Notes: generated by a model from the sequence alone, not told the origin. A stretch of 64,000 nucleotides of DNA from Sphingobacterium sp. R2 (GCF_040760075.1 NZ_CP142884.1:3100001-3164000); one strand, 5' to 3'; positions 18,119 to 28,671 are shown, numbered from the stretch's first letter. Program-made: numbers and translations.

Positions 18119-19792
18119 TTATTCGACCAATACGCCTACATAATAGTTAAACGTATCAATATCGATATTCTCTTTCGTTAAACCGGCTACTTTAATCGGT
18201 CTGAAATGTTGGTCCAACTGGATAAGTTCTCTTTTTTGACCTTTTACGCCAATATGTATGGGCATATGGAAGCCTTTGACTTCGCTGATCCAGCGGCCTA
18301 ATATTCTGCCTGAAGGATCTTGCTTGATTTCCAGTATAGGGATGGCGGTGTGCTGTACATATTGTTCAAATACTTTTAACAAGTCTAATCCAGACTGCTG
18401 GGTCACGTAGTTGACAATATCATGATAATCGACTTGTTGGTGATAAAACTTGCTGTTTAATCCCCGGAGGATATCCCGCCACTTTTCATCATTGTCGATC
18501 ATCGTACGGATCATGTTGAGCATAACTCCGCCTTTGGGATACATATCCCCAGATCCCTCTTTATTGACATGGTAAGGGCCCTGGATGGGGCTATCATTTT
18601 GGATCCCGCTCCGGATACCATGGGCGTAAGCTTGGCTGGCTTCCTTACCATAGAAATAGTCGATGAATAAGCCTTCGGAATAATTAGTGAAGCTTTCATG
18701 GATCCACATATCGGCCAAGTCGGCAGACGTAATATTGTTGCCAAACCATTCATGACCAGATTCGTGAACCACAATAAAATCCCATTTATTTCCCCAACCG
18801 GTTTCTGAAGCATCTCTGCCACGATAGCCATTCTGATAATGGTTTCCGTAGGCGACGGCACTTTGGTGTTCCATGCCAGTATGGTATGTTTCCACCAGTT
18901 TATAGCCATCTTCATAGAATGGATATGGACCAAACCAATGTTCAAAGGCTTCTAAGGTCTGTTTGGCGTTTTTTTGAAGATGGGCTTTTTTTTCTGCCGT
19001 ATCGTTTTCGCGCAAAATATAGTAGTCTATATCCAATGGCCCTTTTTCACCTTTGTATTTTTCCTTAAAATGAACGTAGTCACCGATGTTGATGGCGACA
19101 TTATAGTTGTTGATGGGATTGGCAACTTTCCAGTGGTATTTGGTGTAACCATCCTTCATCTTTTCTACCTTGACCAAACGTCCATTGGATACATTCATCA
19201 CCTCTTTTGGGACAGCGATGGAAATCAGCATGCTATCCACTTCATCGGATTGATGGTCTTTGTTTGGCCACCAGACACTCGCGCCCATACCCTGGCAGGC
19301 CGTGGCCACCCATGGCTTTCCATTGCTATCTTCTTTCCAGTCGAAGCCGCCGTCCCAGGGAGCTTTGACAGCTTCTGTAGGATGGCCTTCGTAATAGACT
19401 GTAAATTCTTCCTGTGTTCCTTTTTTGATAGCCGTTGGAAATTCGACAAAGACAGCATTGTGTTCTCTGGTAAAGGGAAGTTCTTTTCCCTTATATACGA
19501 CTTTGTCTACGTTGAGATTGGCAAAAAGATCAAATTGCAGGCGATTAAAATCAGTCGTGGCCTTGAAGCGGAAAAGGTTTGAACCCGAAATAAATTTATT
19601 GTCTATATCTACCTTCACATCCAAATGATAATATTGGATATCGTAGCAGGTTCGCAGCGGTGACAGATATCCGCGCAGTGAATCCGCTCTTGTAAATTCA
19701 TTTTTTTCTTTCATCAGCTGCGCCGCTGATTGCTGTATACCTGCGGTCAGTAGACCGCAGGTTCCCAATGCATATACTAGTATTCTTTTCAT
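18119..19792 (-). CDS. M1-type zinc aminopeptidase
   Basis: A 557-residue exported gluzincin with a signal peptide (cleavage near SAAQ). The M1 exopeptidase motif appears as TGMEHQS (residues 306-311), and the zinc site is H343-E344-x2-H347 with third ligand E366 (HESFTNY). At 557 residues it contains the beta-sandwich and catalytic domains but lacks the long C-terminal helical domain of classic 850-residue M1 enzymes, like other short Bacteroidota members. It is the last gene of a reverse operon with DPP IV and Xaa-Pro aminopeptidase, and probably trims peptides from the N-terminus. Confidence 0.88.
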   Translation of the reverse strand: MKRILVYALGTCGLLTAGIQQSAAQLMKEKNEFTRADSLRGYLSPLRTCYDIQYYHLDVKVDIDNKFISGSNLFRFKATTDFNRLQFDLFANLNVDKVVYKGKELPFTREHNAVFVEFPTAIKKGTQEEFTVYYEGHPTEAVKAPWDGGFDWKEDSNGKPWVATACQGMGASVWWPNKDHQSDEVDSMLISIAVPKEVMNVSNGRLVKVEKMKDGYTKYHWKVANPINNYNVAINIGDYVHFKEKYKGEKGPLDIDYYILRENDTAEKKAHLQKNAKQTLEAFEHWFGPYPFYEDGYKLVETYHTGMEHQSAVAYGNHYQNGYRGRDASETGWGNKWDFIVVHESGHEWFGNNITSADLADMWIHESFTNYSEGLFIDYFYGKEASQAYAHGIRSGIQNDSPIQGPYHVNKEGSGDMYPKGGVMLNMIRTMIDNDEKWRDILRGLNSKFYHQQVDYHDIVNYVTQQSGLDLLKVFEQYVQHTAIPILEIKQDPSGRILGRWISEVKGFHMPIHIGVKGQKRELIQLDQHFRPIKVAGLTKENIDIDTFNYYVGVLVE

Positions 19793-19814
19793 CTGTAAAT
19801 ATTAGCTATTCAGT

Positions 19815-21989
19815 CTATCTTCCTCCGGGAGGGCAATGCAATTTTAGATAGTTTGTAAATAATGTTTTTAAATGCTCATGTGTACCTTGTCCCTCGCTGA
19901 TCGAATGGCTGCGGTTGGGGTAAGACATCAACTGGAACTGCACGTTATTTTTGATCAGTTCATTGATCAGGACTTCTGCATTTTGATAATGCACATTGTC
20001 ATCTCCGGTTCCATGAATATAGAGTAAATTACCTTTGATGTTTTTTGCATATCTCAGCGGGGAGCCATTTTCAAAGTCGGCAAGATTTTCCTGGGGTAGG
20101 CCCATGTAGCGTTCTTGGTATACGTTATCGTAAAGTAACTGATTTGCTACAGCTGCAATGGCTATGCCTGTTTTATAGATTTGCGGATATTGGCCAAGTA
20201 GGTTAAGCGTGCTTGATCCGCCACCGCTCCAGCCCCAGACGGCCACACGTGAATTGTCGACAAACGGCCATTTCAGTATTTCTTGTGTTGCTAAAGCCTG
20301 GTCGCGGATATTGAGCTGTCCGATATTGCGGTAGATGCTTTTTCGCCACAAGCTGCCTTTAGGAGCGGGAGTTCCGCGATTATCCAGAGAAATATAAATG
20401 TAGCCATCCTGCGCCATGTTTCCTTTATAAAGACTGTTATAACCTGCACCAAAATTGTCTAATACAGTTTGTGATGCTGGTTCGCCGTACACCATAAAGA
20501 CGACAGGATACTTTTTATTGGGATCGAAATCAAGTGGTTTTACCATCCAGCCGTCTAACTCAATACCGTCGGTTGTTTTAACTTTAAAAAACTCGGCAAT
20601 ACCATCGCTGACTTTCTTTTCACGTTTAAAATCAAAATCTACGAGCACTTTATGTGTCGGTAACTCAATAACGGCATTGTGTTTTAATGTTGCCCGGTTG
20701 CTAAAGTTAAAGATGGCAATTTTACCGTTTTTTGAAATATCATACTCGCAGGTTCCTTCGAATGATGCTGGTGTCAGTCTTTTTGGAACGCCGCCCTTAG
20801 TAGAAACACTATATAGATATTTTTGTGTCGCATTGCTTGGAGAGGCCGTAAAATAAATCGTTTCATTTTTCGGATCGAAAAAGTCAAGATTGATCATATC
20901 ATAGTCCGCTTTCATCACCAGCTTCTCGTTGCCCGATAAATCAATCTGATAGATTTTGCGCCAGCCGTCCTTTTCAGATACCCAGATGAAGGCCTTGCCG
21001 CCTTGAACCCAGTCCCATCCCGAAGGATCGTTGTTGTTCCACCGAGCTTTGATATCAATCCACGAGTCGCTTTGCTCCTGGTGTATGTTTTGCGCTTTAT
21101 TATCGGAGAGAGCGACGGTATAGATTTTACTCTCATTTTGTTTTCTGTTGAGCTGCTCTAGGATAACCTGCTTGCTATCAAGACACCATTCCATGCGAGG
21201 GATATAGTGCTGGTTGGGATCTCCCGGGATATTCAGCATGGTATTTTTTCCAGTGGCAATTTCATAGGTCCATATCGAACAGGCACTCGGCGATTGTCCA
21301 ACTTTAGGATACTCCACTGGAATGGTATAGGAGTAGAGGCTATCCGTATTGTTGATCATCAGAAAATTACGGATGTTACGGGCATCAAGCTTCCAATAAG
21401 CAATGGAAGCACCGTCCGGCGACCAGCGGAAACCATCTTTACAGCCAAATTCTTCCTCGTATACCCAGTCGAAAGTACCATTGATTAAACGGTCTGTTCC
21501 ATCTTTGGTAACGGAAACGATGCGGCCATTCGTAAGATCTTCCACGTAAATATTATGGTCGGCTTTATTGACGTAAGCTACTTTATCTGCTTGTGGGTTA
21601 AATTTCGCAAACATCAGTTGCGAAGCCGGGAATTGCATGCCGAGCTGCTGTAATTGACTGGACTTTTTATTATAGACCCAATAATCGCCTCTTGTATTCT
21701 CGCGCCAGACTCTCTTGCTATTGGTATACAGTAAAATAAGTTCCTTGTTTTTGGAAATCGAAAAATTCTCAACTTTAAGCGCTGTAGTTACCCCTTTTGG
21801 AATAAGCGATTGCTGTGAAAGAAAGATGGATCTCATCCCATTTTTAGGGTTGACCATTTCTATTCCCTTGTCAGAAAATTCATAATACTGATCACCCTGA
21901 TCTGTCCAGAGTCGCTGCGCAAAAATGGAAGCTGGAACCTGAAAAATCAGTAATAAAATAATAAAAATCGACTGTTTAATGCTGTTCAT
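19815..21989 (-). CDS. S9 family dipeptidyl peptidase IV-like serine peptidase (paralogue 2)
   Basis: A DPP IV-type enzyme of about 724 residues. The frame extends upstream to 22034, but the Met at 21989 begins a good signal peptide (hydrophobic IFIILLLIF, cleavage near IFAQ), so that start is preferred. It has a propeller domain with the Glu-containing DWVYEEEF segment typical of DPP IV (binding of the peptide N-terminus), then a hydrolase domain with GWSGGGS nucleophile, DDNVHYQN acid and NRSHSISEG histidine. It is closer to classical DPP IV than the paralogue at 15635, which lacks an obvious EE motif. Lies between the M1 and M24 genes. Confidence 0.88.
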   Translation of the reverse strand: MNSIKQSIFIILLLIFQVPASIFAQRLWTDQGDQYYEFSDKGIEMVNPKNGMRSIFLSQQSLIPKGVTTALKVENFSISKNKELILLYTNSKRVWRENTRGDYWVYNKKSSQLQQLGMQFPASQLMFAKFNPQADKVAYVNKADHNIYVEDLTNGRIVSVTKDGTDRLINGTFDWVYEEEFGCKDGFRWSPDGASIAYWKLDARNIRNFLMINNTDSLYSYTIPVEYPKVGQSPSACSIWTYEIATGKNTMLNIPGDPNQHYIPRMEWCLDSKQVILEQLNRKQNESKIYTVALSDNKAQNIHQEQSDSWIDIKARWNNNDPSGWDWVQGGKAFIWVSEKDGWRKIYQIDLSGNEKLVMKADYDMINLDFFDPKNETIYFTASPSNATQKYLYSVSTKGGVPKRLTPASFEGTCEYDISKNGKIAIFNFSNRATLKHNAVIELPTHKVLVDFDFKREKKVSDGIAEFFKVKTTDGIELDGWMVKPLDFDPNKKYPVVFMVYGEPASQTVLDNFGAGYNSLYKGNMAQDGYIYISLDNRGTPAPKGSLWRKSIYRNIGQLNIRDQALATQEILKWPFVDNSRVAVWGWSGGGSSTLNLLGQYPQIYKTGIAIAAVANQLLYDNVYQERYMGLPQENLADFENGSPLRYAKNIKGNLLYIHGTGDDNVHYQNAEVLINELIKNNVQFQLMSYPNRSHSISEGQGTHEHLKTLFTNYLKLHCPPGGR

Positions 21990-22069
21990 TTGTTTATCTA
22001 TTTGAGCGTTGTCCCTAAAGTGATCTAAGTTCACTTTTCGGGTTCATTGCTATGTCCGTTATCTGTTTT

Positions 22070-23458
22070 TTAATTAATTGGATTGTCTTTAAGCTGATAT
22101 ATTTCCTGTAATTCACGTTCAAGGTATTTTCCCAAACGGCGATATCCATCTGTTTCAATAAGATAATTATCTTCAATACGAACCCCGCCGAAATCGAGAT
22201 GTTTTTTTAAGAAATCATAATTGATAAAGTCTTTGTGTAAATTTTGCTGTTCCCAAAGCTGCGTTAATTCCGGGATAATATAGATGCCGGGTTCAACGGT
22301 TAGCACATTGCCAGCCTCCAATTTCTTACCTAGCCGCAGTGATTTGATTCCAAAAGTCTTGGTCTCTTTTGGCTCAGCTTCGGTATAACCTACATATTGT
22401 TCACCAAGATCCTCCATATCATGCACATCAAGACCGAGCATATGGCCAAGTCCACATTGAAAGAAAAGCGCATGCGCGTGATTCATGACCGCATCTTGCG
22501 CGTTGCCTTTCATAAATCCGGTTTGGATAAGTCCGTCTACAAGTGCTTCACAGGCTTTTAGATGTATTTCTTTAAAACGTATTCCGGATGTCAGCAGCTG
22601 TTCAGCAGATTTAAAAGAATGTAAAACAATCTGATAAATTTCTTCTTGCAAACCTGTAAATCGTTTTCCTACAGGAAAGGTTCTGGTTAGATCAGAAGCA
22701 TATCCCATAGCAGTTTCAACGCCGGAATCATTGAGGAGAATATTACCTTCATCAAGTTGGTGAAATTGCATATGATTGTGCAGAATTTCACCTCGTTTTG
22801 TAACTATCGGAGGATAGGAAAATGGGGCTCCTTGATCTTGCGCAAAATGTTGCATAGCATTGCTGATCTGATATTCATAACAACCAGGTTTTGTCATTCG
22901 CATAGCTATGCGATGCATATCGACAGCGATATCTACCGCCTTTTCTAGTTCAGCGATCTCTTCTTCCGATTTGATGCTACGTTGAGCAACCACGGCTTTA
23001 ATTAAAGCGACCGAAGGTTCTAACTGACTGACAGATCGGCCAGTTATTTGTTGAAGTAATAATTTGTTGTGCGATTGATAAGGAGGAAGGTAGTGAATTC
23101 CTGCTGGCGTTTTCTTGTTAAGATAGTCGAAGAGTTGATTGAATGGGAGGACTGTACGAATACCCGACAGTTCTGCTTTTTCCGCTAAAGTTTGCTGCTG
23201 GCCCATCCACACAATATCGTCGATCGTCATTTCGTCCCCAAATAGGATAGTCTCATTTTTTTCAATATCCAATACAGCAGCCAAACCTGGACTTTTTATT
23301 CCTATATAATATAAAAAGCTGCTGTCCTGACGAAAAGGATAGGTGTTGTGCTCAAAATTAATCGGGTTTTCAATGTTGCCTAACAAAAGAATTTTGCCAG
23401 AACTGACGGATGATAACAGTTTATTTCGGCGGTGAAGATATATTTCTTTTTTGAACAT
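22070..23458 (-). CDS. Xaa-Pro aminopeptidase (M24B, PepP-like)
   Basis: A 462-residue cytoplasmic pita-bread metallopeptidase without a signal peptide. An N-terminal aminopeptidase-P domain (residues 1-150) precedes the catalytic domain; the dinuclear-metal ligands D244, D256, H339, E389 and E429 are all identifiable (NDSG, SDLTRTF, GLGHMLGLDVHD, VEPGIYI, GVRIEDNYL). Aminopeptidase P removes the residue before proline, so with two DPP IV paralogues and the hydroxyproline pathway it forms a consistent set for proline-rich peptides. It is the first gene of the reverse operon. Confidence 0.92.
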   Translation of the reverse strand: MFKKEIYLHRRNKLLSSVSSGKILLLGNIENPINFEHNTYPFRQDSSFLYYIGIKSPGLAAVLDIEKNETILFGDEMTIDDIVWMGQQQTLAEKAELSGIRTVLPFNQLFDYLNKKTPAGIHYLPPYQSHNKLLLQQITGRSVSQLEPSVALIKAVVAQRSIKSEEEIAELEKAVDIAVDMHRIAMRMTKPGCYEYQISNAMQHFAQDQGAPFSYPPIVTKRGEILHNHMQFHQLDEGNILLNDSGVETAMGYASDLTRTFPVGKRFTGLQEEIYQIVLHSFKSAEQLLTSGIRFKEIHLKACEALVDGLIQTGFMKGNAQDAVMNHAHALFFQCGLGHMLGLDVHDMEDLGEQYVGYTEAEPKETKTFGIKSLRLGKKLEAGNVLTVEPGIYIIPELTQLWEQQNLHKDFINYDFLKKHLDFGGVRIEDNYLIETDGYRRLGKYLERELQEIYQLKDNPIN

Positions 23459-23962
23459 AAATTTTGGAAATTTTAGAATGTAATGCTTTTTATTTTGTTA
23501 AAGCCATAGATTTTTGAAATACTTGTGATTTGCAATTGGCTTGCCCCTTAGATGTAAATTGTCGAATACGAATATCGTAAAATTTAAGCGCTTCAAAACG
23601 ATTTATTTAAGAGGTTTATCTTTGATAGTGCAATTTTTGCTATTGTTACAAACGAATAAGATTCATTTTTATACACTTTAAAGAATCAAAAATGAAATTT
23701 AATAAAGTTCTATGTTTCTGTGGAATTCTAATTATCACAATTTATCAAAGTCTAATTGTATTTTAACCCATTTTTTTAATATTAAAACGTTTTTAATAAC
23801 AATTATACTTTTCTTTAGAAGATTTGTTAAGGATTATTAAATATTGTCGGATTCTAAACATATTTTAGTATTGTAATTTTAAGAACAAACTAAATAGATT
23901 GTTGTTGCTTTGCAGTTGCTATATTTATGTTAACTAAACAGTAACATAAACTAAACATACCT
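23459..23962. other. Divergent intergenic region between pepP and araC genes
   Basis: About 500 bases, very AT-rich, with no credible gene. On the plus strand TATCTTTG (23617-23624) matches a -7 box without a clear -33. Nearer to the AraC gene, TTG, 18 bases, TATATTTA ends about 40 bases before the start at 23963 and is a better candidate. I found no convincing minus-strand promoter for the pepP operon, which fits activator-dependent expression. Confidence 0.4.
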
Positions 23963-24847
23963 ATGAAAACGCTCCAATTTAATGTTCCTACCATGCGAGG
24001 CCAAAGCCTTACTATTCAAGAAGATGTTTTGGAAAATTTCTACCCTCATTTTCATCGACATCAAGAAGCTCAATTAATGTGGATAAAAAAAGGCAAAGGA
24101 GTTTTGATTGTTGAAGATACCTTACACCCCTTTAAGGAAAATGATATTTTCTTTTTGGGTGCAAACCAACCGCATGTGTTTAAATCGGTCTCTCAGGAAG
24201 GTTTTTCAAATGAATCTCGCTCTGTTTCCATTTTTTTCGATCCAAACGGAAAGCTTAAATCCCTGTTTTCCCTGGACGAATTTGAATCGCTGCATCAATT
24301 TATCTGTAGTAACTCCAGAGGATTTAAAGTCCCCGAACCTTATTTTGACCAGATATCACAACGAGTTTGTCAGTTGAAATCTGCGGATCAAATGGACATG
24401 TTGATGCATTTTTTTTATCTATTGAGAACGTTAGCAAATATTTCAAGGGGCGCCGATGCGCTTTGTAACGAGCGTGTGGAAGCAGGCTTTGAAACAGTGC
24501 ATGGATCAAATCGCATTCATTTTATCTGCAACTATATCAGAGAACATTATAGAGATGAACTGACGTTGGAAGAAGTTGCTGATCACGCCAATCTTACGCC
24601 ACAAGCTTTTTGTCGCTATTTTAAAAAGCATTGTGGGGTTACATTTGTCACTTATCTTAATCGCATAAGGGTCAAAGAAGTGTGTAACCAGTTAAATGAA
24701 GACCACTTGGACAGTGTTTCGTTTATTGCCTACAACTGTGGCTTCAATAGCATTACCAACTTTAATCGCGTATTTAAACAAATCGTCGGCTGCAATCCAA
24801 AAGAGTATGTCCAGCAGTACAAACAAACGCTATATGCTATGATCTAA
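23963..24847 (+). CDS. AraC-family transcriptional regulator with cupin sensor domain
   Basis: A 294-residue regulator. The N-terminal cupin (residues 20-100; FYPHFHRHQEAQLMWIKKG) is the ligand-binding domain, and residues about 190-290 hold two helix-turn-helix motifs (LTLEEVADHANLTPQAFCRYFKK and VSFIAYNCGFNSITNFNRVFKQ with the FKQIVGCNPKEY ending). It stands between the peptidase operon and a SusC/SusD pair and is the only regulator in 7.5-30.2 kb, so it probably controls both in response to an amino acid or peptide signal. The ligand is unknown; hydroxyproline or proline is an inference. Confidence 0.9.
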   Translation: MKTLQFNVPTMRGQSLTIQEDVLENFYPHFHRHQEAQLMWIKKGKGVLIVEDTLHPFKENDIFFLGANQPHVFKSVSQEGFSNESRSVSIFFDPNGKLKSLFSLDEFESLHQFICSNSRGFKVPEPYFDQISQRVCQLKSADQMDMLMHFFYLLRTLANISRGADALCNERVEAGFETVHGSNRIHFICNYIREHYRDELTLEEVADHANLTPQAFCRYFKKHCGVTFVTYLNRIRVKEVCNQLNEDHLDSVSFIAYNCGFNSITNFNRVFKQIVGCNPKEYVQQYKQTLYAMI

Positions 24848-25437
24848 TGTTAGTCGAAAAGACAGGATGAAGGATATTTAAGCTATTAAATATTCTTCTA
24901 TTTGCTCGCTTTGATTAGATAGCTATTAAAATCCAACGGTACTAAAATCTCATTAAATTGAAATGCTAAAGTTCTATTTAATGGGATTTTCAGCTTCTTA
25001 TTGATCTATCTATTTCGTAAGGAACGCATGTAGTTTACAAATTTGATGGTAGCAATTAGTCGTCTCTACCTATTGTTTTTTAAAAAAAAATATTATTTTC
25101 TTTCTTAAAAATCTTCAAAGAAGTAAAGTTTTTATTTTTTTTTGTTGTTTTCTTTGAAAAATAGCTTGTGAGATTAATGTGTTTTAATGTGCTCTAGTAA
25201 ATCTGTGCTTTTATTAGTTGTTTTATATAAGGAAAAAGCTATTTAATGCCTTTTGGAGTGTCTTTTTTGGGATATGTAAGTGGTACGGAGCTTTTTTTGT
25301 TGCGAACATGTTAGTTATTTAACACTTTGGGTTAAAAATCGGGTAATAATGATCAATATTCGGTTATCAATGCAGACTAAGTACCCCTAACTTAGTTTTT
25401 ATAAAAACACTAAAAACTAACATCTGAAACTAAACTT
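24848..25437. other. Long leader region upstream of the susC-like gene
   Basis: About 590 AT-rich bases without a gene. Contains the 15-base-pair hairpin at 24944-24990 (listed separately) and a short inverted repeat ACTAAG-N9-CTTAGT at about 25376-25396, 40 bases before the SusC start, which could be an operator. No good TAnnTTTG box was found on the plus strand, consistent with activation by the adjacent AraC protein. Confidence 0.4.
24944..24990 (+). terminator. Hairpin downstream of the AraC gene
   Basis: AAAATCTCATTAAAT (24944-24958) pairs with ATTTAATGGGATTTT (24976-24990), 14 Watson-Crick pairs and one wobble, with a 17-base loop. It lies about 100 bases after the araC stop. It may end the regulator transcript or act in the long region before susC; there is no clear T-run after it. 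Confidence 0.45.
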
Positions 25438-28400
25438 ATGAACAGAAGAAGCATTGCTATGCTAGCCGCTACCGTTTTGGTAAGCTCGGCGGTATATGCG
25501 CAAACAGTTTTAAAGGGGAAGGTGGTCGACCAAGACGGAAAGCCAATACCCGGAGTTACACTGACACTCAAGGACGGAACAGCGACACAAACAGGACAAA
25601 ACGGCGAGTTTACGATTAACTACAAGCAGGCAGGGACTTTAAGCGTTTCGGCTATCGGTTATGGTCGTAAAGAAGTGAATTTAACCAATCAGAGTACAAT
25701 TCAGGTTACATTAACGACCGATGAGCGCAGTTTGGACGAAGTTGTGGTAACTGCGATGGGCATTACCCGGGAAAAAAAATCGTTAGGATATGCGACTCAG
25801 GAATTGAAAGCTGCAGTTTTGACTGACGCAGGAGCAAACAGTTTAACAGGAGCTTTGGCGGGTAAGGCTGCTGGTGTCCAAGTAAACCAATTTGGTGGAG
25901 CAATAGGATCCTCAGCTCGTATTTCCATTCGGGGAAACTCTTCTCTGCAGGCAGATCAACAGCCGTTAATTGTTGTCGATGGAGTGCCAATTACAAATAA
26001 TGCGCAACGTTCGGGTGATAATACCTACTCTGGGGTGGATTATGGTTCGGGATTAAATGATATTAATCCGGATGATATCGAAAGTATCAATATTCTGAAA
26101 GGTGGAGCTGCTGCACTTTATGGTATGCGTGCCGGTACAGGCGTTATTATGATTACAACGAAATCGGGAAAGCGGGCGGAGAATGGAGTACAAATATCCT
26201 ATGATGGAAATTTTTCCATTGATCGAGCAGCTAATTTACCCAAATATCAAAATTTATATGGCCAAGGTTCCAGAGGGGATGAATACAGTTATAAAATTAA
26301 TGGCGCTGGCATGTCGTATCAGGATTATGTATTGAAGAAATCATTTAGTTATGTTGATGGGACAGGAAGTTTTGGTACAAATGACAATATAGATGAATCC
26401 TGGGGAGCAAGATTGGATATCGGATTAAAGGTTCCTCAATTTAATAGTCCTGTCAATAATGGGGTGCGCGAAGCTACTGATTGGATTTCCCATAAAAATA
26501 ACGTTAAGGATTTTTTTCAGACAGGTTTTTCCCAAAATCACAACGTTTCTTTACTTTCAAAAACAGATCGTTCATCCACGAGAGCTTCCATTTCTTTTCG
26601 TGATCAACGCGGAACAGTGCCCAATACCGATCAAAAGAAATATACGGCACAAATAAATAATAATTATAAAATCAGTGATAAAGTTTCATATGATATTATG
26701 AGTAATTTCACACGTACTGAAAGTAATAACTTAGTCACGCAAGGTTACGACGGTGCCAATCCAATGAATGGCTTGATTTGGTTCGGCCGCCAGGTAGATA
26801 TGCAAGACCTGAAGAATAATTGGGATCAGGTAGATGAGCAGGGTAACTATACCTATTACAATTGGAATTCCGTGTACCATATGAATCCTTACTTCACGAT
26901 GAATAAATCGCAAAATGCCTTGAAGATAAATCGTGTATTTGGAAAGACATCTTTATACTATCAACCTTTTGATTTCTTAAAATTTGAAGGTCGAGTCGGC
27001 TTAGATTATTATAATACGAATATATTTGAAACCACCTATTTTAACTATGACAATAAAAACGGTAAATTCAATCAAATAAAAAATAGTAATTCTGAATTTA
27101 ATGCCGATTTTATTGCAAACTTTAATAAACAATTTGGCGATTTAAGTTTGACGGGAATTTTAGGCGCCAACTATCGGGATTATCAATATGAAACCAACAC
27201 CTTGGGTGCTAAGGGGCTAAATGTGTTAGGGGTTTATACCATTACCAATAAAATTGGAGATGCTTATACCGTTATGGACCATTCGAAAGGCCGGTCAAAT
27301 TCTGTTTATGCACAGGCTAGTTTAGGCTGGCGTGACGAATTATATCTGGATTTGACAGCGCGGAATGATTGGTCTTCAACCTTGACGAAATCCTTCTTTT
27401 ACCCTTCGGCGAGTTTAAGCTGGCTGCCAACAGCAAGTTTTGAAGGGCTAAAAAGTGATTATTTAAATTTCTGGAAATTGCGCTTAAATGTAGTTAAGGT
27501 TGGTAATGCAACGCGTCCGTATCAAAACGGAAATTACTACTATGCGCAGACCGATTCCTATAATAATTTAGCGCAGATGTATAAGAGCATGACGTATGCA
27601 ATTGAGGGCTTAGAACCCGAAGCAATTACTTCATACGAAATCGGAACGGAGCTGGGCTTATTCAAAGATCGCTTACATCTTGATTTTACTTATTATAATA
27701 AAACAAATAAAAACCAACTACTTCAAGTATCCACATCCAATGTGGTGGGTTTTAGTTCGATATTCCTAAACGCTGGTGAAATTAAAAGCAAAGGCGTTGA
27801 ATTGCAATTAAGAGGCGATATCCTCAAAGGTGGTGACGGTTTGAATTGGACAACAACAGTTAATTTTTCTAAAGACAATAATTTAGTTGTTGAACTATAT
27901 CCACAATTGGATTTAAAAGATTATAGGCTTGGCTGGACTTGGGGGATCTCCAATATGGCATCTGTTGGAAAGCCATGGGGCACTTTAGTCGGATCTGGTT
28001 TTGATCGTGTTGAAGACGGACCAATGAAAGGAGCAATTAAAATTGGAAAAGAAGGAACAATTGCTAATTCTTTAGATGCTCAAGATATCGGTAACGTGGT
28101 ACCTGATTTCTTGGCTTCTATGCGAAATGATTTTACCATCAAGGATTTTAGATTTGGCTTTATGCTTGATTTTCGAAAAGGTGGCGATATTTGGTCTCAA
28201 ACAATGGCGCATGGGTATAATACAGGGATAGCATCAATTACCGCAGCAGATGGAATTCGTGAACGTGCTATTTTGGCAGGTAGAGATGTAATGAAAAATG
28301 AACGCTTTGCTATGTCGGACGGAAATAATGGATGGATAGAAAACACCATTGAAACTAATGCACAAGACTGGTATGAAAATAATAGCATTGCAGAAACATT

Positions 28401-28671
28401 TGTTTTTGATGGTTCATTCTTAAAGTTGAGAGAAGCTTATATATCCTATAATTTACCAAAAACTTTATACAGCAGAATAAAAGGGATAAAACGCGCAAGT
28501 GTTTCAGTTACCGGGACAAATTTAGCGCTTTTATGGGTGCACAAAAGCAATACGATGCGCTTGGATCCGGAAGGAGGTGGTGTATCAAGTGATTCAAGAG
28601 GAGTTGGTTTTGAACAAGCAGGCGTGCCAAATTCAAGAAGTATAGGTCTTAAACTGGGTTTTACATTTTAA
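25438..28671 (+). CDS. SusC/RagA-family TonB-dependent outer-membrane transporter
   Basis: A 1077-residue transporter. A signal peptide (cleavage near VYAQ) is followed by a carboxypeptidase-regulatory-like domain (residues 24-95), a TonB-box-like EVVVTAMG segment, the plug (LTGALAGKAAGVQVNQFGG to IMITTKSGK) and a 22-strand barrel ending in an aromatic GLKLGFTF. It is 47 bases upstream of a SusD partner. Such pairs import oligosaccharides or, as in RagAB, oligopeptides. Because all surrounding enzymes act on proline-rich peptides, peptide import is more likely here than glycan import; no glycoside hydrolase is nearby. Confidence 0.92.
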   Translation: MNRRSIAMLAATVLVSSAVYAQTVLKGKVVDQDGKPIPGVTLTLKDGTATQTGQNGEFTINYKQAGTLSVSAIGYGRKEVNLTNQSTIQVTLTTDERSLDEVVVTAMGITREKKSLGYATQELKAAVLTDAGANSLTGALAGKAAGVQVNQFGGAIGSSARISIRGNSSLQADQQPLIVVDGVPITNNAQRSGDNTYSGVDYGSGLNDINPDDIESINILKGGAAALYGMRAGTGVIMITTKSGKRAENGVQISYDGNFSIDRAANLPKYQNLYGQGSRGDEYSYKINGAGMSYQDYVLKKSFSYVDGTGSFGTNDNIDESWGARLDIGLKVPQFNSPVNNGVREATDWISHKNNVKDFFQTGFSQNHNVSLLSKTDRSSTRASISFRDQRGTVPNTDQKKYTAQINNNYKISDKVSYDIMSNFTRTESNNLVTQGYDGANPMNGLIWFGRQVDMQDLKNNWDQVDEQGNYTYYNWNSVYHMNPYFTMNKSQNALKINRVFGKTSLYYQPFDFLKFEGRVGLDYYNTNIFETTYFNYDNKNGKFNQIKNSNSEFNADFIANFNKQFGDLSLTGILGANYRDYQYETNTLGAKGLNVLGVYTITNKIGDAYTVMDHSKGRSNSVYAQASLGWRDELYLDLTARNDWSSTLTKSFFYPSASLSWLPTASFEGLKSDYLNFWKLRLNVVKVGNATRPYQNGNYYYAQTDSYNNLAQMYKSMTYAIEGLEPEAITSYEIGTELGLFKDRLHLDFTYYNKTNKNQLLQVSTSNVVGFSSIFLNAGEIKSKGVELQLRGDILKGGDGLNWTTTVNFSKDNNLVVELYPQLDLKDYRLGWTWGISNMASVGKPWGTLVGSGFDRVEDGPMKGAIKIGKEGTIANSLDAQDIGNVVPDFLASMRNDFTIKDFRFGFMLDFRKGGDIWSQTMAHGYNTGIASITAADGIRERAILAGRDVMKNERFAMSDGNNGWIENTIETNAQDWYENNSIAETFVFDGSFLKLREAYISYNLPKTLYSRIKGIKRASVSVTGTNLALLWVHKSNTMRLDPEGGGVSSDSRGVGFEQAGVPNSRSIGLKLGFTF

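Noticed and set aside
18974-19582. Plus-strand open frame (202 codons) opposite the M1 peptidase
   Set aside because: The minus strand carries the peptidase motifs; the plus-strand frame is a hydrophobic shadow without a start context.
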